Part shown: positions 1 to 8,687 of the stretch, piece after piece
How the letters are laid out: each line of letters starts with the position of its first letter
How positions within the stretch are numbered: position 1 is the stretch's first letter
Assembly (NCBI RefSeq): GCF_016757735.1
Contig: NZ_CP068439.1
Coordinates: forward strand, 3,064,001-3,128,000
DNA: 64,000 nt
Origin: Aequorivita iocasae
Lineage (GTDB): Bacteria; Bacteroidota; Bacteroidia; Flavobacteriales; Flavobacteriaceae
Direction of reading: 5' to 3'
Made by a program: the position numbers and the translations under genes
The notes under the pieces: model-generated
What the model was told of the DNA's origin: nothing
Database searches by the model: none
Seen by the model: only the letters and a program-made list of their open reading frames with translations

Positions 1-543
1 ACTCAATATTTTTAATCGCACTGTTCACACCCGTTACACGTTGATATGTAACAGTATAGGTGACTTTATAAGTCCCCGACACCTTTTGTCGTATTCCATT
101 GCTAAGTAGTTCTACATTTGAACTTGACAAATCTGTGGTTTGCATATTTGGTAAACTTAAATTATCAGTATATTGGCTTAATTGTAGTGTTGTATTATTT
201 GCTAAAAAAATCTCTCCATATTCTTTTGTACTACCAGTTGAACCACCGCCAGAGTTGTTACTGGTATTAACCAAATTCCAAGTACTGCCACCCCAAACAA
301 AAAACCCCGAAGTCAACGTACTGTTGTTTGTAGTATTATAAATAAGTAAGCCTTCAGCAGGATTAGCAATAGTTGTATTATCATTTATCCCCGTAGGGCT
401 ACACGTGGAAAAAGAACACCCTTATTTGATGCAGAAATATCAAGGATACTTGAAGGATCAGGCGATGTGGTATTGATGCCAACCTGTGAAAAACTATAAA
501 AGGAAAATAAGAAAAATGGGATGAAGTTGTAGGTAAATTTCAT
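1..543 (-). pseudogene. Secreted protein, N-terminal part, frameshifted
   Basis: The minus-strand frame starts at ATG 541-543 with a signal peptide (MKFTYNFIPFFLFSFYSFSQ) and the phrase VGINTTSPDPSSILDISASN, which is typical of exported flavobacterial proteins that describe test or structural data (often phage tail fibre-like or T9SS cargo). The frame hits a stop near 386. Shifting by one base near 391-396 restores a clean reading frame (GINDNTTIANPAEGLLIYNT and onward) to the window edge. So the gene has either lost one base or carries a sequencing error. The full gene runs off the left edge. Function is unknown; export is likely from the signal peptide. Confidence 0.7.
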
Positions 544-826
544 AATAAGATTTTGATTTGGTGGTGCAAACGTAATTTGCTTTTGCAGAATTGCAATGTC
601 CCAAATATCAGTTTTCGATATAACCAATTATATACTCGTTGAAGTGCAGATTGTTAAGAGAATGAGGGGGTTGGTAGAAGAATTCACCTACAAAACACAA
701 GGCTGTTTTCTTTTTTATGACGAAATAGTCATCGTTAATTTAAATTTTCTTTCAATCGTGGTGATGACATTTCAATGCGAAAATCGATGGATTTGCACAG
801 GTCTTATAATTTAAAAAAAAACAAAG
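544..826. other. Intergenic region with no supported gene
   Basis: This gap separates two divergent genes. The one open frame here (596-814, plus) has no ribosome binding site, no recognisable domain and an unlikely composition, so I do not call it. Promoters of both flanking genes must lie here, but I see no clear TAnnTTTG element. Confidence 0.5.
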
Positions 827-2521
827 ATGAAAAGAACCACATTTTTTTTTGCGCTTATTTTCATTGTATTTCAAATCCAAAAACTTAATGCACAAAATTT
901 TGAATGGGCAAAACAATTGGGAGGCACTACAAATGACGAAGGCATAGCCATAACCGTGGATGCTTCAGGAAATGTTTTAACAACGGGTAGATTTACAAAT
1001 ACAGCAGATTTTGACCCGGGTAATGGTACATTCAATTTAACTTCCGTGGGTAGTAGGGATATTTTTATCTCAAAATTAAATGCTACAGGAGATTTTGTGT
1101 GGGCAAAACAAATAGGAGGAACTATTAATGAAATTGCAAATTCAATAGCCACAGATGTTTCTGGAAATATTTACATCGTGGGAAATTTTGAAGGTACTGC
1201 CGATTTTGATCCTAGCGCCACCTCCTTTAATCTTACCTCAGCCGGAAGTGACGACATCTTCATTCCAAAGTTGGAAGCGAACGGCAATTTTGTTTGGGCC
1301 AAACAGATAGGCAGTACGAATACTGATTTAGGATATAGCATCATAGCTGATCCTTCTGGAAATGTATATTTTACTGGCACCTTTGAGGGTACTGTAGATT
1401 TTGATCCGGGTGCAGGCATTTTTAATCTTTCTTCAGTAGCATTTAATGATGCCTTTATTTGCAAACTTGATTCCGCGGGCAATTTTATTTGGGCAAAACA
1501 ATTTACGGGAACAAGTAGCGTAAATTCAAATGCGATTAATATAGACTCCTCGGGAAATATTTATGTAGCGGGAGATTTTTTTGAAACTGTTGATTTTGAT
1601 CCAAATTCGGGTACTTTTAACCTTACTGCGGCAGGAAATTTCAATGATATTTTTGTCTCTAAATTGGATTCCTCCGGAAATCTGATTTGGGCAAAACAAA
1701 TGGGCGGAAATGGTATAGATATAGCCCGCTCCATCTCAATTGACGCGTCTGGAAATGTGCTTACTACAGGTGATTTTCGTGCATTGGCAGATTTTGATCC
1801 TGGAGCTGGCAATTTTCCACTTACCCCAATTGGCTTACAGGATACCTTCATTTCCAAACTTGATGCCTCTGGCAACTTTGTTTGGGCAAAACAATTGGGA
1901 GGTACTGAATTGGTTATAGGCAATTCCATAACTACTGATGCCCAGGGAAAAGTATTTTCAACAGGATATTTTCAGGGAATGGCAGATTTCGACCCTGGTA
2001 CCGGGATGTATAATTTTACTTCACTTGGTATTGGGGATGCATTTATTTCCTGTTTGGATGCCAGTGGCGAATTTGTTTGGGCCGTTCAACTTGGCGGTAT
2101 GGATATTTCAGAAGGAAAATCCATATATGCAGATGCTACCGGAAAGATTTATTCCACAGGATATTTTGGAGAAACAATTGATTTTGATCCCAGCAGCAAT
2201 ACATTCGATCTCACCTCCGCCGGTGCCGATGATGCCTTTGTTTATAAAATAAGTCAAGAACCTTTGGGATTGGATGAATATATAAATAATGACTTTTTGA
2301 TGATTCCAAATCCCACTTCGGGACAAATAGCTATTTATTTAAAAAACAATTCTGAAACAATTAACCTAGAAATACGTAATATATTGGGACAAGTGCAATT
2401 TCGTAAAACCTATAACCATACATCTAAAATAGATTTATCAATTGAAGGCCAACCTGGCATTTACTTTTTGGAAATCCAAAATGAAAATAACAAAATCGTT
2501 AAGAAGCTTGTAAAAAAGTAA
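827..2521 (+). CDS. Beta-propeller repeat protein with T9SS type A sorting domain
   Basis: The 564-residue protein starts with a signal peptide ending near LNAQ. It then has six to seven repeats of about 70 residues, each built around phrases such as GNFVWAKQIGGT, SGNVYxTGxF and DFDPGxGxFNLTS, matching SBBP-type beta-propeller repeats. The last 80 residues (from about LDEYINNDFLMIPNP, ending IVKKLVKK) form a type A C-terminal domain that directs type IX secretion. It is therefore predicted to be secreted or surface-anchored. The repeats are close to each other at DNA level. The role is unknown; such proteins are often adhesins or structural surface proteins. It stands alone, with a 295-bp gap before the next gene. 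Confidence 0.85.
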   Translation: MKRTTFFFALIFIVFQIQKLNAQNFEWAKQLGGTTNDEGIAITVDASGNVLTTGRFTNTADFDPGNGTFNLTSVGSRDIFISKLNATGDFVWAKQIGGTINEIANSIATDVSGNIYIVGNFEGTADFDPSATSFNLTSAGSDDIFIPKLEANGNFVWAKQIGSTNTDLGYSIIADPSGNVYFTGTFEGTVDFDPGAGIFNLSSVAFNDAFICKLDSAGNFIWAKQFTGTSSVNSNAINIDSSGNIYVAGDFFETVDFDPNSGTFNLTAAGNFNDIFVSKLDSSGNLIWAKQMGGNGIDIARSISIDASGNVLTTGDFRALADFDPGAGNFPLTPIGLQDTFISKLDASGNFVWAKQLGGTELVIGNSITTDAQGKVFSTGYFQGMADFDPGTGMYNFTSLGIGDAFISCLDASGEFVWAVQLGGMDISEGKSIYADATGKIYSTGYFGETIDFDPSSNTFDLTSAGADDAFVYKISQEPLGLDEYINNDFLMIPNPTSGQIAIYLKNNSETINLEIRNILGQVQFRKTYNHTSKIDLSIEGQPGIYFLEIQNENNKIVKKLVKK

Positions 2522-2816
2522 TTTTAGCTAACTAATAAGCTTCATAATTTCTTTAACAAATAGTAACATACCCCATTTATGTTGGAGTCCGAATGTTCCG
2601 AACTTGTTCCAGGATATCGATGCCATCATAGCTATTATTAAATAATTATTACTACTACAAAACAGTGGTTTTAATAGTTAGTAAAACATTACCTTCTCGA
2701 TTATAACCAAGGCATATTCCTGCTGCCTTGAAATTTTCCCAATCAATCCACTCCACATAAAATTTGCACAGCTTTTTACAAAATCGTAACATTACATTCC
2801 ATTTTAAAATTTCCCT

Positions 2817-4313
2817 ATGCAAAGTCAAGACATTAAGCCTACCGACCCAAAAGACGATCAGATAGTTGAAAACGTTGAACTGAATATTTGGGAAGCGTTA
2901 ATTCCTGTTTTTGCACTTATCGGAATGCTTTTTTACAATGTGTTTTATGCCTATGGAGATGATGCCTTAAGCGGAAGCAACCAATTTATTCTTTTGATGG
3001 GTGGTGCCGTTGCGGCTATCGTGGGTTTCTTCAACAAAGTGAAATTTGACCAAATGCTTGAAGAAGTTGCTATAAACGTAAAATCTACCGCGGGTGCAAT
3101 TTTAATTTTATTGATGGTTGGGGCTTTGGCAGGAACTTGGCTTATTAGCGGCATTATTCCCACAATGATTTATTACGGTCTTCAAATTCTAAATCCAACA
3201 ATATTCCTGGCCTCTTGTGTAATTATTTGCGCCATTATCTCCGTGGCTACCGGAAGTAGTTGGACTACTTCAGCCACTGTGGGTATTGCACTTGTTGGCA
3301 TCGCAAATGCATTGGACATTTCAATAGGAATGACCGCAGGTGCCATTCTTTCGGGAGCCTATTTTGGCGATAAAATTTCTCCCTTGAGCGATACAACAAA
3401 CCTAGCTCCAGCCATGGCGGGTACAGATTTGTTTACTCATATTAGGTATATGCTTTACACAACGGTTCCCACCCTGGCGGTTACCTTAATCGTATTTGTA
3501 ATTATTGGATTGAATATAGACACTTCCGGCACAGCAGATACCCATTTAATTCTTGCTGCTGTGAAAGACTCCATAAACGTGAGTCCGTGGTTGTTTATAG
3601 TTCCATTGGTTGTTATATTTTTAATTGTAAAAAAGACTGCTCCTTTAATCGCTTTGCTTATAGGAACACTTTTAGGTGCGGTTGCAGCCTTAATATTTCA
3701 ACCGGATATTGTAGCTTCCATTGGTGGAGGTACTTCGCTGACTTTTGAAAATGGTTATAAGGGTATTATGAACGCAATTACCGTGGATAGTTCCATTCCT
3801 ACAGATAATGAAGCATTAAAAGATCTTTTTTCCGCAGGCGGAATGGCCGGCATGCTAAATACTATTTGGTTGATTCTTTGCGCTATGGTATTTGGTGGCA
3901 TTATGGATGCCATTGGTGCGCTTGCTGCAATAAGTAAGGCCTTATTAAAATTGTTCCACACCACTTTTGGGCTCTTTGCCAGCACTGTGGCCAGCTGTTT
4001 GGCATTAAATCTTACTGCCAGTGATCAATACCTTGCAATCGTGGTTCCCGGTAAAATGTATGCAAAAGCCTTTAAGGATAAAGGTTTAGCTCCAGAAAAC
4101 CTCTCAAGAACTCTGGAAGATTCCGGAACGGTAACTTCTGTTTTGGTACCTTGGAATACTTGTGGCGCATACCACAGTGGGGTGCTGGGCGTAGATACAC
4201 TTCACTATGCGGGCTATGCTATTTTTAACTGGCTAAGTCCATTTATGACTTTGCTTTTTGCGGCCTTCAGGATCAAAATCAGAGAGTTAGCTACCTCCCC
4301 AAAAACAGCTTAA
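2817..4313 (+). CDS. nhaC: Na+/H+ antiporter, NhaC family
   Basis: A 498-residue polytopic inner-membrane protein with about 11-12 hydrophobic segments. Conserved NhaC features include GSSWTTSATVGIAL, the SGAYFGDKISPLSDTTNLA stretch and the C-terminal LEDSGTVTSVLVPWNTCGAY motif. It should exchange Na+ (or another cation) for protons and help pH and salt homeostasis. The length is usual for the family. The start ATG follows an AT-rich leader, with a TAAAATTTGC promoter-like string about 50 bases upstream. It is monocistronic: the next gene has its own promoter. Some NhaC-family members exchange malate/lactate with Na+, so the exact substrate is not certain. Confidence 0.9.
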   Translation: MQSQDIKPTDPKDDQIVENVELNIWEALIPVFALIGMLFYNVFYAYGDDALSGSNQFILLMGGAVAAIVGFFNKVKFDQMLEEVAINVKSTAGAILILLMVGALAGTWLISGIIPTMIYYGLQILNPTIFLASCVIICAIISVATGSSWTTSATVGIALVGIANALDISIGMTAGAILSGAYFGDKISPLSDTTNLAPAMAGTDLFTHIRYMLYTTVPTLAVTLIVFVIIGLNIDTSGTADTHLILAAVKDSINVSPWLFIVPLVVIFLIVKKTAPLIALLIGTLLGAVAALIFQPDIVASIGGGTSLTFENGYKGIMNAITVDSSIPTDNEALKDLFSAGGMAGMLNTIWLILCAMVFGGIMDAIGALAAISKALLKLFHTTFGLFASTVASCLALNLTASDQYLAIVVPGKMYAKAFKDKGLAPENLSRTLEDSGTVTSVLVPWNTCGAYHSGVLGVDTLHYAGYAIFNWLSPFMTLLFAAFRIKIRELATSPKTA

Positions 4314-4418
4314 TTTTACATAGTTTTTACTTATAGTTAAAAAAATAACTTATCGTAAAAATCTATCGGTTTATAGATTAATACATTCGCTTCAATTCCT
4401 TTATCCGTAAGGAGTTTC

Positions 4419-4426
4419 TATCTTTG
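4419..4426 (+). promoter_or_regulatory. Promoter -7 element of the peroxiredoxin operon
   Basis: TATCTTTG followed by C matches the Bacteroidota sigma-ABfr -7 consensus TAnnTTTG. It lies 38 bases upstream of the ATG at 4464. No clear -33 TTTG is seen at the ideal distance. Confidence 0.6.
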
Positions 4427-4463
4427 CACTAGAAAATTTTAACCCAAAAAAATAAATAAAATT

Positions 4464-5099
4464 ATGTCATTAGTAGGAAAAAAATTCCCAAACATTTCAG
4501 TAGATGCAATGAACGAAATGGGGGATACTTTTAAACTCAATGTGCTTGAAGAAGCGAAAAAAAACAACAAAAAAGTATTGCTTTTTTGGTATCCGAAAGA
4601 TTTTACATTCGTTTGCCCAACCGAAATCCATTCCTTTCAGGAAGCGCTTTCAAAATTTGAAGACCGCAATACTATGGTTATCGGTGCTTCTTGCGATACG
4701 CCCGAAGTTCACTTTGCTTGGCTCAACACCCCAAAGAATAACGGTGGTATTGAAGGTGTTACCTATCCATTATTGGCAGATACGAATCGAAACCTATCCA
4801 ATGCACTTGGAATTCTTGACATCACCAACGAGCGTTACGATGAGGAAACCGGATTGCTAATGGTAGATGGCGATAACGTAACCTACCGTGCAACATACCT
4901 AATTGACGAAGAAGGAAAAATATTCCACGAAAGTGTAAACGATATGCCTTTGGGAAGAAACGTAAACGAATTCATTAGATTGATTGATGCCTATACCCAC
5001 GTACAGCAAAAAGGCGAAGTTTGCCCAGCAAACTGGGAAGAAGGCAAGGATGCAATGAAAGCCACACGCGAGGCTGTAGCTACTTATTTAAGAAACTAG
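4464..5099 (+). CDS. 2-Cys peroxiredoxin (AhpC/Prx1 type)
   Basis: A 211-residue thiol peroxidase that reduces H2O2 and organic peroxides in the cytoplasm. The peroxidatic cysteine is C51 in FVCPTE and the resolving cysteine is C187 in GEVCPANW, so it is a typical 2-Cys dimer enzyme. It lacks the usual extended C-terminal YF motif, which suggests resistance to over-oxidation (inference). The gene is first in an operon with thioredoxin (3-base gap) and a DUF6952-like gene, and a hairpin terminator ends the unit. The adjacent thioredoxin is a likely electron donor, taking the place of AhpF. Confidence 0.93.
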   Translation: MSLVGKKFPNISVDAMNEMGDTFKLNVLEEAKKNNKKVLLFWYPKDFTFVCPTEIHSFQEALSKFEDRNTMVIGASCDTPEVHFAWLNTPKNNGGIEGVTYPLLADTNRNLSNALGILDITNERYDEETGLLMVDGDNVTYRATYLIDEEGKIFHESVNDMPLGRNVNEFIRLIDAYTHVQQKGEVCPANWEEGKDAMKATREAVATYLRN

Positions 5100-5102
5100 A
5101 GT

Positions 5103-5417
5103 ATGGTACTGGAATTAAAAGACGATAGCCTACAACAACTGGTAGCTGAGGAAAAGGACGTAATTGTTCAGTTTTCGGCAGGTTGGTGCGGCAATTGCAG
5201 ATTGATGAAGCCAAAATTTAAGAAATTGGCTTCAGAAACTGAGGATTACAAATTTGTTTTGGTTGATGCCGAAAAATTTCCAGAAAGTAGAAAAATGGCA
5301 AATGTTGATAATCTGCCCACTTTTGCATCTTTCAAAAATGGCGAATTGGTAAATCAAGTCCAGACCAATAAATTTGAACTTTTAAAAGATCTTGTAAATG
5401 AAGTTGCCAGTAATTAG
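5103..5417 (+). CDS. Thioredoxin family protein
   Basis: A 104-residue single-domain thioredoxin fold with active-site motif W28-C-G-N-C32 (usual thioredoxin WCGPC; here the Pro is Asn) and the cis-Pro loop DNLPTFASFKNG. It has no signal peptide and is cytoplasmic. It begins three bases after the peroxiredoxin stop, so the two are translated together and it probably recycles that enzyme. The 3' end overlaps the next gene by 20 bases. The Asn in the active site should change its redox potential compared with classical TrxA (inference). Confidence 0.9.
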   Translation: MVLELKDDSLQQLVAEEKDVIVQFSAGWCGNCRLMKPKFKKLASETEDYKFVLVDAEKFPESRKMANVDNLPTFASFKNGELVNQVQTNKFELLKDLVNEVASN

Positions 5418-5646
5418 ACATATTCAGCGAAACAATTCCACAATACAGATTGAGAACTGTATAGAAGTCTTGGAATCGTACAGCGAATACAACCGGATAA
5501 CTGAAGAAGAGATGGATATCATTGGCGAACTTATCACCAACCTTTGCGGGGCGGTGGAAGTGCAGAAAATGATTGATGACGGTATGCCCGAACACGATGC
5601 AGCAAATGCATTTGCACAAAAAGTTTTGGGTTCCATAGACCGATAG
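5398..5646 (+). CDS. Small conserved protein, DUF6952-like
   Basis: An 82-residue protein that starts inside the end of the thioredoxin gene, so it is translationally coupled. It is predicted all-helical and contains one Cys (NLCGAVE). I recognise it as a family (DUF6952) that follows thioredoxin genes in flavobacteria, but no biochemical role is known to me. The gene context points to redox housekeeping. Confidence 0.75.
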   Translation: MKLPVIRHIQRNNSTIQIENCIEVLESYSEYNRITEEEMDIIGELITNLCGAVEVQKMIDDGMPEHDAANAFAQKVLGSIDR

Positions 5647-5663
5647 GAGATTAATATCATTAT

Positions 5664-5695
5664 AAAACCCCTTTACATATTTGTAAAGGGGTTTT
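5664..5695 (+). terminator. Rho-independent terminator of the peroxiredoxin operon
   Basis: A perfect 14-bp stem (AAAACCCCTTTACA with its complement) around a TATT loop, ending in a T-rich tail, 18 bases after the stop of the last gene. Because the stem has A and T runs on both sides it can also work in the opposite direction. Confidence 0.9.
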
Positions 5696-5723
5696 CTTGT
5701 TAGATAAATTCTTTAAGAAGTTG

Positions 5724-5758
5724 TTTGCATTTTAAGCAAAACTGAATACGTATCTTTA
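5724..5758 (+). promoter_or_regulatory. Promoter of tpx-dgkA
   Basis: TTTG at 5724-5727 and TATCTTTA at 5751-5758 resemble the Bacteroidota -33 and -7 elements (one mismatch in the -7) with a long spacer. They lie 24 bases upstream of the tpx ATG. Confidence 0.45.
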
Positions 5759-5781
5759 GGCTTCACTTTAAAAACTATAAA

Positions 5782-6282
5782 ATGGCAACCATAAAATTAG
5801 GCGGAAATAATGTTGAAACGGCAGGCAACCTTCCAAAAGTAGGCGATACGGCCCCAGATTTCAATTTGACAGCTCAAGATTTAAGTTCGAAAAAATTATC
5901 AGATTACAAAGGTTCACGCGTAGTAATGAATATTTTTCCGAGTATTGATACAAATGTTTGTGCAACCTCTGTGCGCAAATTCAATGAAAAAGCTACGGGA
6001 TTGAAAAATACCAAAGTGCTCTGTATTTCAAAAGACCTTCCTTTTGCGCAAAAGCGTTTTGTGAGCGACGAGGAAATTAACAACGTTACCAATTTATCAG
6101 ATTATCGCGATGGTAACTTCGGAAAAAACTATGGAGTGGAAATGACTAACGGAGCACTTCAGGGCTTGCATTCACGAGCCGTTGTGGTTTTGGATGAAAA
6201 CGGAAAAGTAATCCACAGCCAGCAAGTACCGGACATTGGCGAGGAGCCCGATTATCTTTCGGCACTAAAACCACTTTTATAA
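5782..6282 (+). CDS. tpx: Thiol peroxidase Tpx, lacking the usual resolving Cys
   Basis: A 166-residue atypical 2-Cys peroxiredoxin of the Tpx family that removes lipid and alkyl hydroperoxides. The peroxidatic Cys is C60 in DTNVCATSVRKFN. The second Cys in VLCIS (C81) is kept, but at the position of the E. coli resolving Cys95 (RFCG) this protein has V94 (RFVSDEE). It must therefore use another thiol or act as a 1-Cys enzyme. It is otherwise full length with a normal C-terminus. Its stop codon overlaps the dgkA start (TAATG), so the two genes are coupled. It sits next to the peroxiredoxin-thioredoxin operon, forming a peroxide defence cluster. Confidence 0.9.
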   Translation: MATIKLGGNNVETAGNLPKVGDTAPDFNLTAQDLSSKKLSDYKGSRVVMNIFPSIDTNVCATSVRKFNEKATGLKNTKVLCISKDLPFAQKRFVSDEEINNVTNLSDYRDGNFGKNYGVEMTNGALQGLHSRAVVVLDENGKVIHSQQVPDIGEEPDYLSALKPLL

Positions 6283-6641
6283 TGTGGAATTCATTTTTGG
6301 GAAAGCGCCTAAAAGGATGCGGCTACGCATTCAAGGGCGCTTTGCTATTGTTACGCCACGAGGCGAGCATCCAAGTGCAGGCAGTAATTGGTATCATCAT
6401 GACCGTTGCAGGATTTTATTTTGAAATTTCCGCTACGGAATGGATACTTCAAGTTTTTGCAATCGGTTTGGTAATGAGCATTGAGGGCCTTAATACCGCA
6501 GCCGAGGAAATTGCCGATTTTGTGCACCCAGACTTTCACAACAAAATTGGTTTTATAAAAGATGTAGCAGCAGGGGCCGTATTCTTTGCCGCAATTACCG
6601 CCGTTATCATTGGTTGCATCATTTATATTCCGAAATTTTAA
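6282..6641 (+). CDS. dgkA: Diacylglycerol/undecaprenol kinase family protein
   Basis: A 119-residue protein with three membrane helices. The conserved motif EGLNTAAEEIADFV followed by KDVAAGAV identifies the prokaryotic DAGK family, which phosphorylates diacylglycerol or undecaprenol at the inner membrane using ATP. The acidic residues of the motif bind metal and ATP. It overlaps the tpx stop codon by one base. It recycles lipid carriers or membrane lipids; which substrate is used cannot be told from sequence. Confidence 0.88.
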   Translation: MWNSFLGKRLKGCGYAFKGALLLLRHEASIQVQAVIGIIMTVAGFYFEISATEWILQVFAIGLVMSIEGLNTAAEEIADFVHPDFHNKIGFIKDVAAGAVFFAAITAVIIGCIIYIPKF

Positions 6642-6694
6642 ATCAACAATGAAATTTACAAAAGGTTGATATACAAATAATTATATATTTTTTA

Positions 6695-6702
6695 TATCTT
6701 TA
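6695..6702 (+). promoter_or_regulatory. Promoter -7-like element before the vWA gene
   Basis: TATCTTTA, one mismatch from TAnnTTTG, 22 bases before the ATG at 6725 in an AT-rich leader. Confidence 0.4.
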
Positions 6703-6724
6703 AGGTCAACCAACCAATTTCATT

Positions 6725-8107
6725 ATGAAGCAATTAGCCACAATTTTGTGTCTACTGCTGTTTTCAATTCAGCTTTCTGCACAACCCGAAGTCCCTTCCC
6801 CAATTATTTTTATTTACGATGCAAGTGGCTCCATGTGGGGCCAAATGCAAGGCAAGACCAAGATGGAAATAGCCACTGAGGTTCTTACAACTACGGTGAA
6901 TAAGCTTCCCGCAAACCAAAACGTGGGCCTTGATCGGAAAAAGGGAGATTGCAAAGACGTGGAAACCCTAGTTTCCATGGAAAATAATTCAAAAAGTGAA
7001 ATAAATTCTGCCTTAAAAAACATAAAACCCTTGGGAATGACTCCCTTGGCATACGCTGCTTCACAAGTAATTGACGGACTTCGAAAATCAAAGAAAAAAG
7101 CGACCATCATTTTAATTACGGATGGTATTGAGTCCTGCAACGGCAATATCTGCGAGATAGTAACAGCTGCCAAAAAAGAAGGGATTGATTTTAGATTGCA
7201 CATTGTGGGCTTCGGCTTAAAAGCAAATGAAACGGAACAGCTCAAATGCGCTGCCAATGCGGGTGACGGTAAATATTATGACGCGGCAGATGCAAGTGGA
7301 CTGGACGATGTCTTAACCGAAGCCACGGCAGAAACCGTTGATAAGCCAAAAGGAAATGTTTCGGTGTTTGCCGTTAAAAATGGCGTAGCAATAGATGCTT
7401 GGGTAAAAGCGTACGATGTTGTTGCAAAACGCGCTCCCATAAGCGTTCGAACATATAAGGATACTGCCTATTTCTACTTACCTCCCAGCAAATACAATTT
7501 TGAGGTTACTCCACTTGAAGGTAGCGATGTAAAAATGGTTACCGTAGAAGGGATACAAAGTTTTGAAGATAAAATAATACATAAAACCATCAGCTTTGAC
7601 GGTGGAAAAATTGGTGTCACCACCACAAATAACGGGAAAAACTGGGACTGTATGGTCAAGGTTTTGGATGCAAACGGAAAAACCGTAGCCTCTCTCCGAA
7701 CTTATAACGAACCTAAGGAAGTAGAAGTAAATCCAGGAGTTTACAAAGTTTCCATACAGGCATTGGGTGATATGAAAGGGCTGGAAACTTATACTGAAAT
7801 TGAAAACGTAAAAGTTGAAGCAAGTGGAATTAGACCAGTATCGCACAATTTCACCACAGGCACCGCTTTTATTGATGCTAAAGCGGATGGAAACTCCATA
7901 GATAGTGTAGTTACAATTGATGAAAGCCCTTCGGGCAAAAATGTTGCAGGAGGCAGGACCTATAGCCGTGGCAAACAATTTTTATTGAATCCCGGAACCT
8001 ATAAAGTAAAAGTAGCACCCCTTGGAAATTATAAAGATCGCAAAACACAAACTATAACCATTGAAGTAAAAAAAGGGGAATCTATTACCAAAACCTTAAA
8101 CTTTTAA
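6725..8107 (+). CDS. Secreted von Willebrand factor A domain protein
   Basis: A 460-residue exported protein with a signal peptide ending near LSAQ. Residues about 26-200 are a vWA domain with the MIDAS metal motif D32-A-S34-G-S36 and a conserved TDGIESC loop; three or more Cys suggest disulfides in the periplasm. Residues about 210-460 have two or three related beta-sandwich repeats (ending in phrases like NPGVYKV and NPGTYKVKVAPLG), resembling carboxypeptidase-regulatory-like or PEGA-type folds. It probably binds proteins in the periplasm or at the surface. The following small membrane protein starts 2 bases after its stop. The partner is unknown. Confidence 0.8.
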   Translation: MKQLATILCLLLFSIQLSAQPEVPSPIIFIYDASGSMWGQMQGKTKMEIATEVLTTTVNKLPANQNVGLDRKKGDCKDVETLVSMENNSKSEINSALKNIKPLGMTPLAYAASQVIDGLRKSKKKATIILITDGIESCNGNICEIVTAAKKEGIDFRLHIVGFGLKANETEQLKCAANAGDGKYYDAADASGLDDVLTEATAETVDKPKGNVSVFAVKNGVAIDAWVKAYDVVAKRAPISVRTYKDTAYFYLPPSKYNFEVTPLEGSDVKMVTVEGIQSFEDKIIHKTISFDGGKIGVTTTNNGKNWDCMVKVLDANGKTVASLRTYNEPKEVEVNPGVYKVSIQALGDMKGLETYTEIENVKVEASGIRPVSHNFTTGTAFIDAKADGNSIDSVVTIDESPSGKNVAGGRTYSRGKQFLLNPGTYKVKVAPLGNYKDRKTQTITIEVKKGESITKTLNF

Positions 8108-8109
8108 GG

Positions 8110-8475
8110 ATGCAAAAACTTCTGAAACCTTCCTGTATTGGCTTTTATATCCTAATGCTTTTGGTGTGTTTCTTTATTGGGCTTTATTTTGCGGGCGCGA
8201 TTGATGCTGGTAAAAACCAAGGACTAGCCGGTGGCGCTATCGTCGTGGGCTATGGAGTACTTTTTGCAGGAGTGGGGTTTATTGCCTCATTTTTTATAGC
8301 CTATTATGTTACTACAAAATTACTTGTTAAAATAAACGTCTTTCTATTAATCCTTTTGCTGGCCGCTGTAGGCTATAAATATTTTGAGTTTCAGCATCGG
8401 GATAAACTTAAAAAGGAAGAAAGCGAAAAATTTGACCCTCCCTCCACTACTCCAACTTCGCAAACAGATGTATAA
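8110..8475 (+). CDS. Small membrane protein, unknown
   Basis: A 121-residue protein with three hydrophobic segments (about residues 10-32, 40-65 and 72-90) and a charged, proline-ending C-terminal tail. It starts two bases after the vWA gene, so the two form an operon and may act together at the inner membrane. I do not recognise a family. Confidence 0.75.
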   Translation: MQKLLKPSCIGFYILMLLVCFFIGLYFAGAIDAGKNQGLAGGAIVVGYGVLFAGVGFIASFFIAYYVTTKLLVKINVFLLILLLAAVGYKYFEFQHRDKLKKEESEKFDPPSTTPTSQTDV

Positions 8476-8656
8476 TTTTAGGAACTAGATTTTTATTGCG
8501 GCACCTACTCTTTGTCACAATTTTTTAAGAGAAGTATTTTAATTCTCTATTTATACTTTTAAGTGTTTGCCACGTTAAGAGTATTGAACCTTTTCGCTTG
8601 AAATTTAAATTTTGAATTTGTTTTTTGTAATTTCAAATTTTCCTCATTGATATTTG

Positions 8657-8664
8657 TATTTTTG
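8657..8664 (+). promoter_or_regulatory. Promoter -7 element of the ftsK operon
   Basis: TATTTTTG followed by C, an exact TAnnTTTG match, 24 bases before the ftsK ATG at 8688. A TTTTG string about 20-35 bases upstream may be the -33 element. Confidence 0.6.
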
Positions 8665-8687
8665 CTGAAAAGACAACCGTTCCATTA

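Noticed and set aside
596-814. 72-residue open frame on the plus strand
   Set aside because: No ribosome binding site or domain, unlikely composition, lies in the divergent promoter region.
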